DNA of 64,000 nucleotides from Eublepharis macularius (taxonomy: Eukaryota; Chordata; Lepidosauria; Squamata; Eublepharidae), in the NCBI RefSeq assembly GCF_028583425.1, contig NC_072807.1:34725001-34789000 (forward strand). Reading direction: 5' to 3'. A program made the position numbers and the translations under genes. Under the pieces are notes generated by a model. It did not search any database and was not told the origin of the DNA. It worked only from the letters and a program-made list of their open reading frames with translations. Shown in pieces: positions 1-12,000 of the stretch (position 1 is the first letter of the stretch; each line of letters opens with the position of its first letter).

Positions 1-3000
1 TTTATTGCATTTCTCCCTGCCGGGGACCTGAAGCGGTTTAGCATCATTCTTCTTTCCTCTATTTTATGCTCACAACAAGCCTGTGGCGTGGGTTAGGCGG
101 AGAGTATGCGACTGGCCCAAGTTCATCCAGCAAGCTTCCATGGCAGAGCGGGGGTGTGAACTGGTCTCCCACACCCTAGCCTAACACTGTGATCACAACA
201 TCCCACCAGCTCGTACAGTGCAAGCCTAAGCAGAGTTATGCCAGTCTAAGCTCACTGAAATCAATGGGCTTAGACTGGAATAACTCTTCTTAGGACTGCG
301 TCGTTAATGTTTCTAAAAGCCCTTGCATACATTTCACAGTAAACATCAATCATGTGTTTATAATTTTGCTGTCCAATCTGGAAAAAGATTCCAAGAATCC
401 AGGAGAGACCCCTGCCCCAGTTTCCTGTCTGTTACAGACACACACAGGAGCTGGGCGGGTGCTGCTTCTTGTTTAAAGTCGCCAAAGAGCAGGTGGGACA
501 GCCAAATGGCCTGAAAATTGATTATTGGAGATTTTCCGACATATGTTAACGAATCTTCCCTTTGCTAGCCCGTCCCGGCATTAAAAGTGACTGAATGGTC
601 CCAAGAGGGAAGATGTTAAGTTCCCATTAGCGATATTCAGCTATCATTTTACTTCTGCACTTCTTGGCTTTGTGTTTAATATAGTATAATTATTGATGGG
701 GAACAGTTGGGTATTTGTGTTAACGCTGCCCTTTCCTAATCTCCTGGTGGTTTGAAATATCAGTATAAATGGCCGCCTTCCCCAGAGAGTGAAATGTATA
801 CTCAAGAGCATCAGGATACGAATTCTCCCCTCCCCCACAAGTTCCCAACCTCAACGGGAATAATCCCCCCCCCCTGTTTTTTAATACAGGGCATTTAAAC
901 TCTATTTCTCATTACTCAGGCAAGTAAGCACATTTAGCAAATCTGGCATAAAACTGATATGCAGGCATCCTTATTGATTTAAATTTTCTGTAGGAAACCA
1001 GACCCATAAAATGAGATCTTGGGGGATCAAGCTACACAGATAGTAACAATTTTAAAAACACACACAATAAAGTAGGTGTAATCAGAATTTTGTTTTTTTG
1101 CATCATGAAAAAGCATTTTTAAAAACTCTAAATTGAGGTTTTGTCAAATGATAATCAGGAAAAAAAAGTACCTGCACTAAATGTCCCAGATGAACTTTGA
1201 TTGTTTTAGTTTAATTATTAAAGTATTTTTGTTCCACCTTTCTCACCATTTGGGGTGACTGATGGCAAATTCTATCACCAGCCAAAGCCGGGGCGGTGGG
1301 GGTGGGGGGGAATCCAAACCAACATTTCACAGAGATAAAACACAGGCATTACCAGAACCTCAACTTCCATCACAGGTCCATCACATCGAAAGAAAATGGC
1401 CTAATGTCATCTAGACCAGCCTTATAACCTGCATGACTGGCCTGCCCGAGTAACTTTGGTTCAGGAGTGTAAGTTTCCACAGGCCCAGTTTTGGCCTGGC
1501 CCCTGAGAAAAGAATGAACAGGTTTCTTAACTAGCTGCCCCTGCAGCTTGTTGTTCCAAAGGGAAGTCCTTGGGTGGAAGGGAGCACCAACTCCAACCAC
1601 CCTCCCCAGTTCCTCATGCTACCAACACTGTTACCTAAGAGCCAAAACAGATGAGTGTCCTCCACGCGCCAGGCGTCTCGTCGGTTGCCCACAAGGTTCC
1701 ACGGGAAAGGTAGCTCCCCTTGCTCCCCTAAATGCACCCAGCAGCCAGAGGGAGCCGAGCCGAACCAAGTGCACTAGTGGGGGTGAGAGGGACAAAGAGC
1801 CTATTACTGCTGCCAGCTCCCTCTGACAGCCACTGGCGCAATTGGCTACCACTCACCACCGCCTGCATGCTCGACTCCCTCTGGCTGCAGGGTCCTTTTA
1901 GTGGAGCAAGGGGAGCCGATGGTGGCAAGGGGGAGCCGAGTGGACTAGATGAGATGCTTAGAGAAAGAACCTCTGCCAGGGAGAAGAGGGGTTCTCTCTC
2001 GCTACACTTCCCGTGGCACCTTGTGGGAAACGGACGAGTGTCCTCCACATGTCAGGTGTCTCGCCTGTTTTTGCTCTCAGTGTGCCCTGATTGGCTGACA
2101 GCTCTTGAAAGAGGCTCCTCACAGCACTGTGAATCCGGTCTGATCCTCTTTATTGAGAACCATTCTACCAGCAGGTGACACAAGTTCCTCCCCCCCCCCA
2201 TGCCAGATACCATGATGACCAGAGCTGCCAGGCATGGTTTGGACTTTCCTTTCTGTTTGTGAGCATGAGCAACGCCTGGAAACTACTGCCAACCCTAACT
2301 CCATTCCTGACCTATCAAATCACACACTCCTCATCAAATGCTCTGACTTTCTACCTTGTTTGCACAAACTATTGTTTCCAATAACACTTGAATTGGGCAA
2401 ACCAAATTTGGACTTCAAATCAAGCGAAATCGTGGGTTTGGAAGCAAATTGTGATTTGTGCCTTGGCATGTTCCCAGCTCCTCACCCCATAGTCTGAAGG
2501 ACCATGGTATCTGAACCAAACCAAAATCTTTCATAGGTTCGCCTTTGCCAGAGTTTTACTTACACATCTACTATGTCATTTCTGATGTCCCTTACACATA
2601 TGCGAGGCCCAGCAGAGCTCTTAAGCCGTAGAGGCACCCCATGTACACACAAAGACATGTGCATACAAAGCAAAATGCAAAAATAAAACCCCAAAGGCTA
2701 TGTTTATTACTTTCAGTACTGGTAATCGGGGTGGGGTGGGGGAGGTAACATTATCCTTGCATTTAACAGATCAATGTGTCTGTGCTACATCTGCAGGATG
2801 TGCGAATCACATACCTTTACTCATTACTAGGAAGGAAGTCTGACAGAGGTCAACAGGGCTTACTCCCAAGTAAAGGTACAAAGAAATGCAGCTGTAATTA
2901 TTTTTTAAAAACTCTAAAATATTCCATTTTACTCTAGAACCTTTTGTAATATCCCGGTAATATGGCCTGATTTTTAACCCTGCCCTATTTTAAATATTAT

Positions 3001-6000
3001 TATTTTGCTGAATATAATTTTGTTATAATTCTGCCTAGACTTATACGAAGGGGTTGCCATTCTAAATTTCAATGGACGCTGTAGATTCCTTGTGAATGTA
3101 TCCGTCAGCAAAAAGTAAGGTTTTAGAGGCAGTGGAGAGTTAATGGAAAGTTTATTTTAGGTCCCCTGGCACCCAGCCATTCCTGACACTGTTTATCTGA
3201 ATTCAGCACAGTTTGACATCAGCCACTCCAGGGAGAGGAGACAAGCTTTTAGAAACCAACACGGGCTGTGTCAATCGTTGGCACTTCGCTTTCGATCGCA
3301 ACTCCAAAATCCTCACAATGAACAGACTGTTAAGCCGTCTTGGTCACAACTGGATCGGCAAACGCATTTGGATCCAGCATTCAATCCCCTTAAGCAATGA
3401 TGGCATTAATTGTTGATTTCCTTTCAGCTATTTATTAGTATTAGTATTTTCCCCTGGAATAGTTCAATGTAATGTTGTCAGTAGAGTACCAGTTGCTCAG
3501 TTTCAAAAGTACATGTAAGCTACACTTACAACTGCAGGAGGATGCTTCTATAAGGGACAGTATTACAGCATACATTCTAGTAATGCAGATTATACATATG
3601 ACACCCCCCCCCCTTTTTACTGCAATCCATTATCTTCTACCTTTGTAACCCTCTTTTCAGGACAGTAAGTCAAATTTTAATAGTTTTGTTGCCTTAGACC
3701 ATTCTTTGCCTACGTTGACTGTTTAGTTTCCTTAGGGGTTTTTTGTTTGCTTGCCTTGGTTTCCAATGCTTCAATACTAGTCCCACTGCAATGTTTTGTT
3801 TAGAAACGTTTGCTGTTTTATTCAACTATTTATCATCATATTTTGTAATTCACGTTTGAGACTCTTCAACCAAGTTTTGCAGGTGGGGGTGGATGGTGGT
3901 AGGTGGATGGGTTATTGGTTGTTCTCCATCCAAATTGTGTCAGAAGTTGCAGAAAGCTTTCTGACACACTTGGAAGTCTATTGGTCTTTCATGACACTCA
4001 TGGATCAACTTAGTCCTATTTGGGAGAGTGAAGATTTCATCTCATTTGCATTCTAGTGGTCAATAACACAGGTTGCCTAAGTCGAGATGCCCAGTGTTAT
4101 TTGTTTGGCCCTGTAGCTTCACCTACAAAACACAGTATATGCATGTTGCAATTCTGAGCATCTTCGTTTCAAACCAGGGATATCGGGATGGCAGGACTCT
4201 AATCTGGAGAACCGGGTTTGATTCCCCACTCCTCCGCTTGAAGCCAGCTGGGTGACCTTGGGACAGTCACAGCTCTTTCAGAACTCTCTCAGCCCCACCC
4301 ACCTCACAGGGTGATTGTTGTGAAGATAATACACTTTGTAAATCGCTCTGAGTGGGCGCTAAGTTATCCTTAAACATAGTCACACACACACACACGCACT
4401 AAAAAAACATACCTGTTTAGTTGTTTTTTGAGTTCCCTGGGTTATTCTCTTGGATTTTCCTCCAATTTGCCATTTAGGTTTTCCTGAGAAGAGAAAAAAA
4501 AAAGCAAAATTTCAGCACCAGTAACTCTTGAACGACAGCACCACAATCTAAATATTCTCTTCTGGTTGGGACCTGAGAAAAGTCACTTCATATATAATTA
4601 ACTTGTGGAACTCACAGCCACAGGATATAGGCTACTACAAGCTTAGATCAGCTTCAAAGTGGGATTAAATGAAAACATGAAGGATAGGGTCCATCATCAA
4701 CGGCTATTAGCATTGATGGTTAGATGGAATCAGTGTATCCAGAGGCAGTATAACTTTCGGGTGGGCAATAACTGAGGGAGCCCTTGGTCATTGTGTCCTT
4801 GCTTGTGGGCCTTCTGGGGGATCAGGCTGGCTATTGTGGGAAACACGATGCTGGACTGTGCGTCAGATCATGCAGGGCTCTTCTTATATTTGTAGCAACA
4901 GAGCTGGCACTGAAACCTGCCGATGGTAGTTCTGCTCCCCAGATTTTTGGGGGCAGGAGAATTTTTTTCATGCCCTTTTCAAATTTCAAAGCTCTCTTCT
5001 CTTGGCAAACCCCCCGCTGAGATTCAGTAACGGGAAATGACCACCTCTGGCAAACGATAGATGCCTTTTGTCACAGAAAGGATGGGTGTGAAAATATGAG
5101 ACAGAGATGGAGATGACAGACAAACCACAAGCACTGCCGCAAGCTACTTGGTGAAAGGGTGATGTAGTAAGACAGATCTCACACACGGTCAATACAGACC
5201 ATCCTCCTCTTTGCTCTCCAGTGGGACACTCCACGCAATCAGATTCCTCGCGGTACGACCCTCCTCAGCCACTATTTTCCTGACCTTGTCATGGCTGTTG
5301 GAACGTTGGAAAGACGCCTGAAGAGAGAGACAACGCCTATGAACAGCCCAACCTTATCTGTAGATAGTCAGAAACAAGTCCTACTCTTCTGCGCGGAGCT
5401 TATTCCCCAAGGTAGGGAGTGACAGAAGTCAGTCATGATCCAGACCAGTCTCAAAAAGTTTACCGTCATTTTAGTGAACAAAGAGAGGGTTTTAAAATGT
5501 GATTTTGTGTAGTGATAGCACAAGATCTCCCAAAGAGATCTTTCCCACAACATCGCACCTATATTCAAAGCCTCTCTGTCCCAAGAGCAATATAAAAGGG
5601 ATTCTGTGAAAAGGCGGCTGCTGTTTTAGGATGGTCTCTGCAAACTTCTCCAGCTTTGTTGGATAACTAAGGCCCCGAAGCTTAAGCACGGGGTTGGGAA
5701 AACTGTCTCGGGGGGGAGGGGGTGGAGAGGAAGAAAGGCTGTCATGTGCACTTACCCAAAGGCACATCATAAAATACTTGTGTACACATGCAAATAAACA
5801 CTCTTGCCTCTCTCAAAGTATTTTCTGAGTGACGTAACATGACAAGAAACTCACTGTACAATTGCGACATACCCCACTGTGCTGTGCACACCTCTGTTCT
5901 CTTCATCCCCAGATCATTCTCTACTATTTGGATTTAAAGCCACAGTGTGCCACCTAGTGCTATGCGTGAAAATGCATAGACAAATGAACTTCAGTTGCTG

Positions 6001-9000
6001 ACTGCCTGATTCAGCATTTACTGTTGCTCAGGGGAATGAACTGCGTACCCAGGGACAACTGGGCCTGCTCCACACATCAAGGAAAATATCTTGTATGAAC
6101 CAGCTGACAACGTCTACCTTATCCAGAGATAAGGGAGGTCAGACTTCTGTCAGTAGGTTGCTGAACTTGAGAGGCAAGACTGTTAAAAGCCCCATTTCCC
6201 CTTCAATTTTGTTGATAAAAGACAGATCTGCGTGTGAATGGGCTTTTTAAAAAACGCGCTGCTCTTCAAGGTGCTTTCCAAAGGGCTTGTAAATAGAAAC
6301 AGCGCGTTTGCAATGCTCTAAGCAATAGCCACAACCAGATTTTTAAGGAGGCACAAACACAGCGCATTGCTCAGCTCCTCACCACGCTGACAAGTTCTGG
6401 GGGGAGGGAAGCAATGTCGATTCTCTCCTTATAAATTCCACAATTTTCAAAGTGCCCGTGACAACATGAGGGCAGCAAGAGAACATCTGCAGAGCCTGAC
6501 CATTTGAGAGGCTGACTCCTATCAAGGGCAGATTGACAAACAAAAAAATAAAATTTAAAAACTATCACCGCAACGGCATTCTCTTTTTAAAAAAAAAAAT
6601 CTCAATATTCTAATGCTTTGGTGCAAATGTCCCTTACTGCTTTCCAAAATGAGCTTTAATACAGGGGAAGCAATTTGTTATTGTATCTGCATCAAGGGCA
6701 GTCACCCCTTGTGGACAGTAGACGTGACCAAAGGGCCTAACTTGTTTTTAAAGGGCCTATCTTGTTTTTATTATGTTACTACACTATGTTTGACCAGAAC
6801 GAAGCTCATGGGTCCTAGTATGGGATTCACCTTGTAATGTACTATTAGCAGGAAGGATTAGAGCCGCTGCACAAAATTAGGGTCTTGAAATGTCACAGTA
6901 ATATATACGCTTGACTTACCATCGTGTTATAACCGTCCTCGGCATCAACAGATTCGCTTATCACGTTTTTGGCTGACCCCATGAAGTCGTCATAGCTGTG
7001 CAACACGAAACACACAGTATTTTAATATTTAAAAAGCAGAGGTCTGAGACGGCTGGATGATGGGCATTCGCAGCGTGCACTGATTTCAATTATACTGCCA
7101 GCGGATTCAGCTTTTGCCGGGCCAGCAGATAATTCCTTAGGACAGGGACCACCGACGGCAGCGCCAGCACAAAGCAGAAGCCCTGATGTTATGATAACAT
7201 CGCTGAGACAATACGCCAGGCATCACAGACACACGCACAGATGAATGGTGTGTTTCTTCATTAATGATCAGGTTGATTAGTAAAAAAAACCCAAAATAGA
7301 TCCCAAGTTTCCTTGAAAAATATTTAATGTTGATTGTATTGTTTGAAGCTGCTCACAAAAGTGTACGTCTTAACAAATGTATTAGACGTTAAAGAGCCCC
7401 AAGACATTTCTGCTATTTTGACGTTAGCAGGCTAACATGGCTACCCCTCTGGAATACGAATGCAAGTTTTTCTTATATTAGCTACCGCCATAAACTATCT
7501 TTCAACCATGATTAAAACTGTCATTTCATAACAGAGAAGTTGGGAGAAAGGAAAAACAAGTGGCTTTCAAATGTATTATCAACCTCTTTCTAGCTTGGCT
7601 CTTAATTTTAAGCCCCATGTTTCCAGACTGGACACAAACCATCCTCTTGTCCAATTTTAACTGGTTCAAGAATTAAAAGGGGTGGAGTTGAGGTTCTTTC
7701 TTCCCTTGCCAAGCATAATTTTATCCCACTAGTAGAACATAAACTCCTAATATGAAAACTGGTAACCAGAGAATCATTATCAGCTGATTCTCTAACAGAA
7801 TTTCTCTTTTGCACATGCAAGATAGTAGGAACTTTTATTTCTTCTTGTGGGAAAAAACACTATCATTAAGGGGGCATTCAGTGCCACATAGCTAACTTTG
7901 TACTTAGAAAGCCACACAACACATCTTCCTTTTTATTTTCTTCATTTAACAATATCAATTTCTCCACGACTGTGGAATTAGGCCCAAATCACATTCTCCT
8001 TCCTATATAAAATGTAGTCTACCCTAATCTTCCTTCACCAGAACGTGAGAATCCAGTTTTTCTAAGAGAATTGTGTTTTTTTAATGATGCAATAAAACAG
8101 ATGCATTGTAAAAGCTGAATTCTATTTATGAAATTCGACATTTCAGAAAATTCAATATATAAAGCACAATAATGCAGGTCAAGCAATGCTAGTGCTAAAA
8201 TGCCTGTGATTTCGCAACAAGAATTGGTTTTGCGGAACATAAAATTCTATACTGCTTACTTTTTTTTAAAAACTACTACAATCTCCTTTCCACAATCCTA
8301 GAGCGGTAAAATTGTTCCTCCTTGTCCTCTCCATGTATGCCAGTACACATACAAGTCAACTAAAAGTCAATTTATTGAGGTTTCCCCCCCCTCCAAATAA
8401 AGTCCGGTCCTAATTCCACTGTCTGGAATTTAATCCTTAAGGTTCCCCTCACTCGCCTCCTTAGAAGGTATACATTTGTATCATTCAGCTTTGCACATTC
8501 AACTGCTTAATTTATAATATACACCTTAATGGGAAAAAGAGCACAAATTGGACGAGCATGGTTTTCCTCCGGCCAGCCCACGAGAACACAGAAACACCAC
8601 CGGCCCAGCTCACACTGCGCATCCCGACAAGATGGGCTTCCGTCAATAAAAGCACATGCCACACAGCAGGGCCCACCAGGAGGCAGACAAAGCCCATTAG
8701 GGAGGGGGCGGCAGAGATAAAGGGGTGACACCACACACACACACGCACACAAAGTGCACCCAACACAACCGTCTTCTCAAAATTACTCCTCCTTTGATGG
8801 CCAGGGAAGAGCACAGGAGCCCAAGGAACCGTGTGATCCAGGACGCTAGCGCTGTCTTACAAGCTTTTCCCCAGTCAACAGCCTCCAAGATGGTACCAGG
8901 TTCCCAAGGCAGCTGATCTTTTGAATGAGATGTTCTTGGCCATTTATGAAAGCTTTATGAGCGCCTTCTAGTACAGTCCGCCCAGCTACCAAAGGAGGAG

Positions 9001-12000
9001 AAAGAGAGAGGAGACTGCCGTATGGGTGCATCATGCTGGGGGGGGGGGGCGTTGGGGGCTGCAGAAAACGACCAGATACTGGAGCAAGGGATGCAGCGCC
9101 CGCAGCTACTGCCGAGAACATGCACGAAGCAAGGGCAGGGACTGACTAGGCAAGTGGCCAAAGATGCCAACCAGGAGAAGGGGAGGGTGCCGTGCAGGAG
9201 CCTTTACCTCAGGCAGCGAAATGTTTAGGTCCGCACCCTGTCCTGCCACAACAAATTAGACAGACCCGGAGGTGCCACAGGACTCTGTCTCAAAGAGAAA
9301 CGGGGGGGAAAGTACAGTTCGTACCATGAAAGTCAAGGCTTTTATCCGTTAGTGGACTAAGGCTTAGTCCTGATAACCTGCGCATCTACTTCCAAGGAAA
9401 AGGAAGGGGAAAAAAAACAGTTACAGAATTGAAAACATTTTTTGCGGGTATGTGTGCACTCTTAATGCGGTCATGTCCAAGGAAGCTTTGTACAGGCACT
9501 AAAAACTGGAAAAGTAAGAGCCTGCAAACGATGCTCAAGAAAACTAACAAGAATATTCCTTGAGAAACAGGGACTGTGTGGAATGGAACCCCAATAAAGC
9601 AGCTGTCCCGGCTCAAATGGACCCCCCCTCCCCAAGGAACTCAGCCATCATTCATGTGATTTCCCCCCAAGCCACAGCAACTGATCTCAAGGATGGCATA
9701 AAAACCTCAGAAAACACAACAGAAACACACAACAAGCGTTTTAATGATCCACTGAGTAGCTTTCCGGCGTTCCAGGGAACGCACATTACCAACGCTCACA
9801 ATATACGTCCCCCCTGCTTTAAACGCAGTGCAACTTCTCCAGGTCATTTATTTATTTTCTTTTTTTAAAAAAAGCCATTTATTAGCTGCCTTTCTACCTT
9901 GCAAGAACTCGAGGAAGCTTACAATATAAAACAAGAACGATCATAAAATTAATTAAAAGCACAGTTTAAGGCTGCCAATAAACATAGAAACAAAGTTAAT
10001 TAAAAGCAGTCCCAAGCAAAAACATTTTCAGCTGCGGTTTCGTAATTGTGGGACTGCCCCTGATAAGGTCCTCTCTCATATATCCACCAGGTAAGGTTGT
10101 TTACCTGGTGGGACAGTTACGAGGGAGAAGATGCCACCCAGCCTGCCTACCTGAGATGCTTCCTTGTGAATGTCTGCACTAGAATGCAATGGCATCGTGA
10201 CAAAATTAGGGACAATCTCTGCATAACCTCCCTTTCTGGATTACCTGCCCCACTGCCATTTCCTTGACTATGTACACAGTCACTGTAAAAATGACATGGC
10301 TGGGGGGGGGGAGAGTCTCTTCAATTTCACTTAAGCCGATTTCCTTTCTCTTCAAGCTGGCAAAGTCAGGAGAAAAACTTGCCAATTTCACTCATGTCTG
10401 CACCTTTTTAAAATTCCTTTAACAGCTACGACATACAAAGTCCTAACAGAATTGTCAGGACTTCAGAGTATTTGAATATTTGGGGTATCTTGGAGCTTCA
10501 CATCTACAGGACTGCCTCTCCTCCTATGCTGCCCACAAAAACTTCGCTCCTCTGAGCAGGGCCTTCTGTAGGTACCAACCTACAAATGGGCACTATCGAC
10601 AATCTCCCTTAGATATGTATTCCCCGATTTCTGTCACTCTGCAAACTATGCAAAAAAGAATTCTTCTGAAGGGCACATTTATAAAGGTAATCGGGTTGTA
10701 TCATAATGGAACGGTTCAGGAAGGCACTTTTATAAAAGACTGTGGACTACACCACTGTGCATAGTAAGCGGTATCTGTCTGCTGAACTCTTGCTGTGTTG
10801 TTTTCTATTTATGTGATACCATTTTATTCACCATTTAACATGTCTAAAACGTTACGCTTTGTTTCAAACTACTTTAATCATAGCCCTATTGCATTGCTTA
10901 TTAGATTCGTCCTACTGATTGCTTTGACTCTCACTGCATAGTCCCCCTTGCATCTCAATGAGAACAATGAATGATAAAGTAATATCAGCAACAACATTAA
11001 TGTACATCTGTTACCTGCATGTCGTTCAAAAGGGGAACAAACATGCGCAAACCCATACTAACGATGGATAACATCTTCCCTAACTTGCGGCTACAAAGGG
11101 TGGAATGGTAAATGAAATTACTGTGTTGTAAAGACCCACAGGTGTGGAAAAGGAGGAGAAACTAGAGAAGGGAGATAGATACACAATCAGCAACATTTTT
11201 ATCCCTAAGTGTATTATGCATCCATATATTACATACATAACATACATATATACATATATATATATTATATATTATAAGAGTCTGATACATAAATAGACTG
11301 GATAGACAATCTCTGCATAGATTACACAGACCAACATGCAATCTTTGCAGAGATTAAATAGATATACACATCTATATCCATAACAACACTGACTGAAATT
11401 GCACTTCATGCATTTGACGGGGAGGGCTTCAGCCCATGAAAACCATTGCTCCTGTAAATCTTTCACACCACTTTTATTTGTTTCTACTAATACCCTAACC
11501 AAGTAAACTTGAGGACTAATGGCACAAGAGGCACACACAGCATCCTCAGTGCTCACATTCTTGTCACACACACGTAGCTCAGACGCAGAGTGTGTGCACC
11601 AGAGTGTCGTAATTGTTAGCGTGATGGACTGGGAACTGGAAGATACAGCAGGGTTCAAAACCCCACATTGCCGTGAAGTGGCCTTGGGCCTGTCACACAC
11701 TCTCAGCTCAACCTACCTCACAGGGCTCTTGTGTGGATAAAATGGAGACAGTAAGGAGGATACATAAACCACACCAGGCTCCCTAGGAGAAGAGCGTGGC
11801 AGGAAAATATACTAATTTTTTAACTTATTTCAAGAGCTGCTCTAGTGTAGTTTTTAAGTGGTTGGGCTGTAAATCAGCATTCCACTGGTTCAAATCCCAA
11901 AACTTCCATAAACTCAGTAGGTGGCTTTGGGTAAGGCACTCTTAGCCCCAGTACCATTGTGGGGATAACAACACTGACTTTGTTCACCACTCTGAGCAAG

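Larger units (their letters stand above)
301..4412. other. SCAPER: SCAPER intron, mostly featureless
   Basis: Beyond the foldback element at about 1650-2065 and the SINE near 4185-4399, I see AT-rich unique-looking DNA, short homopolymers, and a short remnant at about 2845-2875 ('cttactcccaagtaaa') of a common reptile repeat. No SCAPER exon or other coding signal was recognised. Confidence 0.5.

Noticed and set aside
11272-11700. 142-codon minus-strand frame in SCAPER intron 1
   Set aside because: It spans a microsatellite edge and a family C SINE; no similarity to a known protein.
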